From Macrococcoides caseolyticum (lineage in GTDB: Bacteria; Bacillota; Bacilli; Staphylococcales; Staphylococcaceae): a stretch of DNA of 51,954 nucleotides. A program made the translations under genes and the position numbers. Under the pieces are notes generated by a model. That model made no database searches, was not told the DNA's origin, and saw only the letters and a program-made list of their open reading frames with translations. Of the stretch, positions 48,895 to 51,954 are shown one piece after another (the first letter of the stretch is position 1; each line of letters starts with the position of its first letter). The stretch lies in contig NZ_PPRM01000117.1 of assembly GCF_002902665.1 (NCBI RefSeq), positions 1-51,954 of the forward strand. Reading direction: 5' to 3'.

Positions 48895-49455
48895 TTATTT
48901 CGTTACCATTTCTTCAATAAAATATTTCATTATCTTATAATCTTCTGTAAGCTCCGGGTGAAAAGATATACCAAGATATTTCCCTTGCTTCACGGCTACC
49001 ATCTTATCTTCTACCGAACTTAATACTTCAACACCTGGTCCTACTGACACAATATGGGGTGCACGGATAAAGACTGCATCTACTTGATCTTCAATACCCT
49101 TAACATCAATATTAGCTTCAAAGCTATCGACTTGACGTCCAAATGAATTACGTTCAACTATAATATCTATCTTCCTTAAATGACCTTGCTCATAACCGAC
49201 GATATCATTTGCAAGTAAGATTAATCCTGCGCATGTGCCATACATTGGTAGCTCACTTTGGCGTAACGCTTCAGTAAAGCCATATAGATCCATCAGACGG
49301 CGCATCGTTGTCGACTCTCCACCGGGCAATACTAATCCATCAATATCCGCTAGTTGTTCCACACGTTTTACAGGTATCCCCGTGTGACCTGCTAGTTCAA
49401 TATGATGAATATGCTCTCTTACAGCACCTTGCAGTGCTAATACACCTATCTTCAT
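48895..49455 (-). CDS. pdxT: Pyridoxal 5'-phosphate synthase glutaminase subunit PdxT
   Basis: Glutaminase that supplies ammonia to PdxS in de novo PLP synthesis, 186 residues. Class I amidotransferase triad: Cys in [13 protein letters not shown] near residue 78, His and Glu in [11 protein letters not shown] near residue 167. [12 protein letters not shown] near residue 46 and [12 protein letters not shown] near residue 105 are PdxT signatures. The start [15 protein letters not shown] comes directly after the pdxS stop, overlapping its ribosome site with pdxS; a GTG four codons earlier is an alternative. PdxS12T12 is the known complex. Confidence 0.95.
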   Translation of the reverse strand: MKIGVLALQGAVREHIHHIELAGHTGIPVKRVEQLADIDGLVLPGGESTTMRRLMDLYGFTEALRQSELPMYGTCAGLILLANDIVGYEQGHLRKIDIIVERNSFGRQVDSFEANIDVKGIEDQVDAVFIRAPHIVSVGPGVEVLSSVEDKMVAVKQGKYLGISFHPELTEDYKIMKYFIEEMVTK

Positions 49456-49456
49456 A

Positions 49457-50344
49457 TTACCAGCCACGTTCCTGCATTCTTTCTTCTAAAGAAAGTTTAT
49501 TAATATCTAAACCTTTCATCGCTGCACCTAACTCTTTAGAAAGTTCACCGATTAATTTATAGTCTTGATAATGTGTTGTTGCTTGAACGATTGCTTTCGC
49601 AAATTTTTCTGGTGATTCTGATTTGAAGATACCAGAACCAACGAATACACCATCTGCTCCAAGTTCCATCATTAATGCCGCATCCGCTGGTGTAGCAACA
49701 CCGCCTGCAGCAAAGTTTACAACTGGTAACTTACCTAAAGCTTTAATTTCTTTTAATACTTCATATGGTGCCCCTAAAAGTTTTGCTTCCGTCATAATTT
49801 CATCATCATTCATAACAGTTAGTTTACGTACTTGTGCATTTACTTTACGTAAGTGACGCACAGCTTCAACGATATTTCCTGTGCCAGGCTCACCTTTCGT
49901 ACGTAACATCGCTGCACCTTCGCCAATACGACGTGCTGCTTCTCCTAAATCACGGCATCCACAAACGAAAGGTACTGTAAATTCATCTTTCTTTAAGTGG
50001 AATTCCTCATCTGCTGGTGTTAATACTTCTGATTCGTCGATATAGTCAACACCCATTGCTTCTAATACACGTGCTTCAGTAATATGACCGATACGACCTT
50101 TTGCCATAATAGGAATAGATACAGCATTCATTACCTCTTCAACGATACGGGGGTCAGCCATACGAGCAACGCCACCTGCTGCACGAATATCACTAGGAAC
50201 ACGTTCTAATGCCATTACTGCTACTGCACCTGCAGCTTCAGCAATTTTTGCTTGTTCAGCGTTGACAACATCCATAATAACGCCGCCTTTTTGCATTTCT
50301 GCCATACCACGTTTAACTTTATCTGATCCTACGATTTTACTCAT
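49457..50344 (-). CDS. pdxS: Pyridoxal 5'-phosphate synthase lyase subunit PdxS
   Basis: Builds PLP from ribose 5-phosphate, glyceraldehyde 3-phosphate and PdxT-derived ammonia; 295-residue TIM barrel. [33 protein letters not shown] covers the early barrel, MAKGRIGH near residue 80 and [14 protein letters not shown] near residue 148 carry the two catalytic lysines. The ATG follows GAGGTGTATATTA; the frame opens five codons upstream. Divergent from pdxR, which probably controls it. Confidence 0.97.
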   Translation of the reverse strand: MSKIVGSDKVKRGMAEMQKGGVIMDVVNAEQAKIAEAAGAVAVMALERVPSDIRAAGGVARMADPRIVEEVMNAVSIPIMAKGRIGHITEARVLEAMGVDYIDESEVLTPADEEFHLKKDEFTVPFVCGCRDLGEAARRIGEGAAMLRTKGEPGTGNIVEAVRHLRKVNAQVRKLTVMNDDEIMTEAKLLGAPYEVLKEIKALGKLPVVNFAAGGVATPADAALMMELGADGVFVGSGIFKSESPEKFAKAIVQATTHYQDYKLIGELSKELGAAMKGLDINKLSLEERMQERGW

Positions 50345-50399
50345 TAATATACACCTCATATTCTGGATTTACACTACAATTACTAATGTATAATAGTTT

Positions 50400-50420
50400 C
50401 TGATATTATAAAAGTATCAG
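50400..50420. promoter_or_regulatory. Inverted repeat in the pdxS/pdxR intergenic region
   Basis: CTGATA (50400-50405) and TATCAG (50415-50420) with a 9-base AT-rich spacer, in the 104-bp gap between the divergent genes. It overlaps the likely start sites, so it is a candidate PdxR operator. No promoter in the gap was convincing. Confidence 0.4.
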
Positions 50421-50448
50421 TTATCAATAAAATAAAGGGGTCAGTTTC

Positions 50449-51783
50449 ATGGAGATACTTACATACAAATTCAGTGATCAAAAATATTTATATACGCAAT
50501 TATATGAAAACATAAAAAGAGATATCTTATCTGGGAAATTAAAACATAAAGAAAAACTTCCTTCGAAACGTAAACTCAGTACACACCTGAACTTAAGTGG
50601 GACGACAATCGAAATCGCATATCAGCAATTACTTGATGAAGGATATATATATTCAGTACCAAAAGTAGGTTTCTTTGTAGAAGATATTCAGACGATAAAT
50701 ATAGCACCAGAAAGTAAAGCAGACATACCAGATTATCATCATAAGCAAAGACAATTATCTCTTAAGATAGAAGACAGTCACATTAAATCATTTCCATTTC
50801 ACAAATTCAGAAAATACGCACGAGATGCATTTGAACAAGATCAGTATCATTTGTTAGAACGTGGTGATATTCAGGGGGAAGAAATATTACGCAATGAAAT
50901 TAGGCGCTATCTATACCACTCTCGCGGAGTGAACTGTGAAAACTATCAAATCATTATCGGTAGTTCTACAGAACAGCTGTTTACACTCCTTACTAAAATA
51001 TTAGGTAACAGCTCATATATATTAGAAAATCCTGGTTATCCACTCATTAGAAAAGTATTACAAAGTGAACATAAACACTATCAGTATATCGATGTTGATG
51101 AAGAAGGGCTCATAGCTTCATCACTTCCTGAAAATGTTGAAATTGTGCACGTTACACCAAGTCATCAGTTCCCAACAGGTGTCTTACTCAGTGCAAAGCG
51201 CAGAACCGAACTGATTAATTGGTCTAAACAAAAACAAAATCGCTACATTATTGAAGATGATTATGATAGTGAATTTAGATATAAAGGAAGGCCTCTCGCT
51301 GCATTACAAGGTATGAGCAATGAACGTGTAATATATATGAGTACATTCTCAAAATCTATCTTCCCAAGTATCAGATGTGCCTATTTAGTACTGCCTGATA
51401 AACTGCTGGAGTTGTATAAATCGATGTCAAAGCCGAATAATACTGTACCAAGACATATTCAATATATGATCGCTGCATTTATGAAAGATGGTGAATTTGA
51501 ACGGAATATTAACAGAATGAGAAAGGAATATAAGAAGAAATTAGAGCTTGTACTTCAGTCTGTTAAAGAGACCTTTAAGCAAAGCAATATAACTGGCAGT
51601 GATGCGGGTATGCACTTCGTACTCGAGACGACAGAAGTTATCAATAAAGATAGTATCGCAATTAATACGATAGATGATTACTATTCTGGAGAAAAAACAA
51701 GTTATAAAAATCAGTATATTATCGGATTTGGAAGTATCGAAGACGATGAAATTTCTTCTGTTATTAAACGACTTAAAAATTAA
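50449..51783 (+). CDS. pdxR: MocR/GabR-type transcriptional regulator, probable PdxR
   Basis: Regulator of 444 residues combining an N-terminal GntR winged helix-turn-helix (residues ~12-75, KYLYTQLYENIKRDILSG, LPSKRKLSTHLNLSGTTIEIAYQQLLDEG) with a fold-type I aminotransferase domain. PLP-site features are present: ENPGYP near residue 195, EDDYDSEFRYKG near residue 268 and the Schiff-base lysine in STFSKSIFPSIR near residue 302. MocR proteins next to pdxST usually activate them when PLP is low; that role is inferred from the divergent arrangement. The ATG follows AAGGGGTCAGTTTC. Confidence 0.88.
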   Translation: MEILTYKFSDQKYLYTQLYENIKRDILSGKLKHKEKLPSKRKLSTHLNLSGTTIEIAYQQLLDEGYIYSVPKVGFFVEDIQTINIAPESKADIPDYHHKQRQLSLKIEDSHIKSFPFHKFRKYARDAFEQDQYHLLERGDIQGEEILRNEIRRYLYHSRGVNCENYQIIIGSSTEQLFTLLTKILGNSSYILENPGYPLIRKVLQSEHKHYQYIDVDEEGLIASSLPENVEIVHVTPSHQFPTGVLLSAKRRTELINWSKQKQNRYIIEDDYDSEFRYKGRPLAALQGMSNERVIYMSTFSKSIFPSIRCAYLVLPDKLLELYKSMSKPNNTVPRHIQYMIAAFMKDGEFERNINRMRKEYKKKLELVLQSVKETFKQSNITGSDAGMHFVLETTEVINKDSIAINTIDDYYSGEKTSYKNQYIIGFGSIEDDEISSVIKRLKN

Positions 51784-51800
51784 ATCTACAATAAATAAAA

Positions 51801-51830
51801 GTAACTACATGAAAATGCAGTTACTTTTTT
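51801..51830 (+). terminator. Terminator after pdxR
   Basis: Stem GTAACTACAT/ATGCAGTTAC with one mismatch, 4-base loop and a T6 run, 18 bp after pdxR. Confidence 0.85.
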
Positions 51831-51860
51831 GTATAAAAAAAAGAGACCTAACAGGTCCCC
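51831..51860 (-). terminator. Terminator of the rRNA operon
   Basis: Minus strand GACCT-GTT-AGGTC followed by TCTTTTTTTTATAC, about 30 bp downstream of the 5S gene. Confidence 0.85.
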
Positions 51861-51890
51861 AATGTGCGGCTCATCGCATCCATCTATATA

Positions 51891-51954
51891 TTGCCCGGCA
51901 ACGTCCTACTCTCGCGGATCGTAAGACCAACTACCATCGGCGCTAGAGAGCTTA
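51891..51954 (-). rRNA. rrf: 5S ribosomal RNA, 3' part (cut by window end)
   Basis: The minus strand reads TAAGCTCTCTAGCGCCGATG, then GTAGTTGGTCTTACGATCCG and CGAGAGTAGGACGTTGCCGG, ending GCAA. This is the 3' half of a Firmicutes 5S rRNA. The 5' half and the rest of the rRNA operon lie beyond the window. Confidence 0.95.

Noticed and set aside
51784-51890. tRNA gene between pdxR and 5S
   Set aside because: The region holds two terminators and no cloverleaf or TTCGA-type T-loop.

Overview
The window looks like a chromosomal segment of a low-GC Gram-positive bacterium of the family Staphylococcaceae. The gene order (rRNA – pdxR/pdxS/pdxT – nupC – ctsR/mcsA/mcsB/clpC – radA to gltX – cysE/cysS – sigH/secE/nusG – rpl/rpo – str operon – tuf – kbl – ilvE – dck/dgk – tadA) is, from memory, the Staphylococcus aureus order read in reverse. 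Three things differ from my memory of S. aureus: a tandem set of three M20 hydrolases next to tuf, a very short McsA, and no rpmG before secE. A Macrococcus-like species is my best guess, but that is an inference. I see no prophage, insertion sequence, CRISPR array or integrated element; the region is almost entirely housekeeping.

Layout. 1-3661 (+): pyridoxal kinase, then a compact run yojF – bshB2 (bacillithiol) – folE2 (folate) – hexapeptide acetyltransferase. 3678-5096 (-): Cof-type phosphatase and tRNA adenosine deaminase. 5169-6426 (+): two paralogous deoxynucleoside kinases. 6475-11964 (-): HAD phosphatase, an orphan EIIC-type membrane protein, ilvE behind a CodY-like site, a threonine dehydrogenase-like SDR and kbl. 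12127-15630 (+): three tandem, mutually overlapping M20 peptidase-family genes. 15683-46692 (-): about 31 kb of information-processing and stress genes: tuf, fusA, rpsG, rpsL, rplGB, rpoC, rpoB, a frameshifted rsmC, rplL, rplJ, rplA, rplK, nusG, secE, sigH, rae1, rlmB, mrnC, cysS, cysE, gltX, ispF, ispD, yacL, radA and the ctsR-mcsA-mcsB-clpC operon. 46877-48085 (+): nupC. 48165-50344 (-): a nitroreductase and pdxT-pdxS. 50449-51783 (+): pdxR. The window ends inside a 5S rRNA gene on the minus strand.

Regulation that can be read directly: a cysteine T-box ahead of cysE-cysS (specifier UGC), an L10 leader with attenuator ahead of rplJ-rplL, two hairpins resembling the L1-binding site of 23S rRNA ahead of rplK and rplA, an exact CtsR operator over the ctsR start region, a CodY-like box at ilvE, three cre-like sites, and several good sigma-A promoters. 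Two of these promoters place their -35 box on the stop codon of the preceding gene.

No large undescribed system is present. The most rewarding unexplained items are: a 41-codon ORF with its own Shine-Dalgarno sequence and extended -10 in the 405-bp rpoC–rplGB gap; a three-tier RNA structure between rpsG and fusA; a duplicated 16-bp element in the rpoB leader; a McsA lacking its N-terminal zinc-binding half; a frameshift in rsmC; and perfect inverted repeats in the kbl/M20 and ctsR/nupC divergent intergenic regions.
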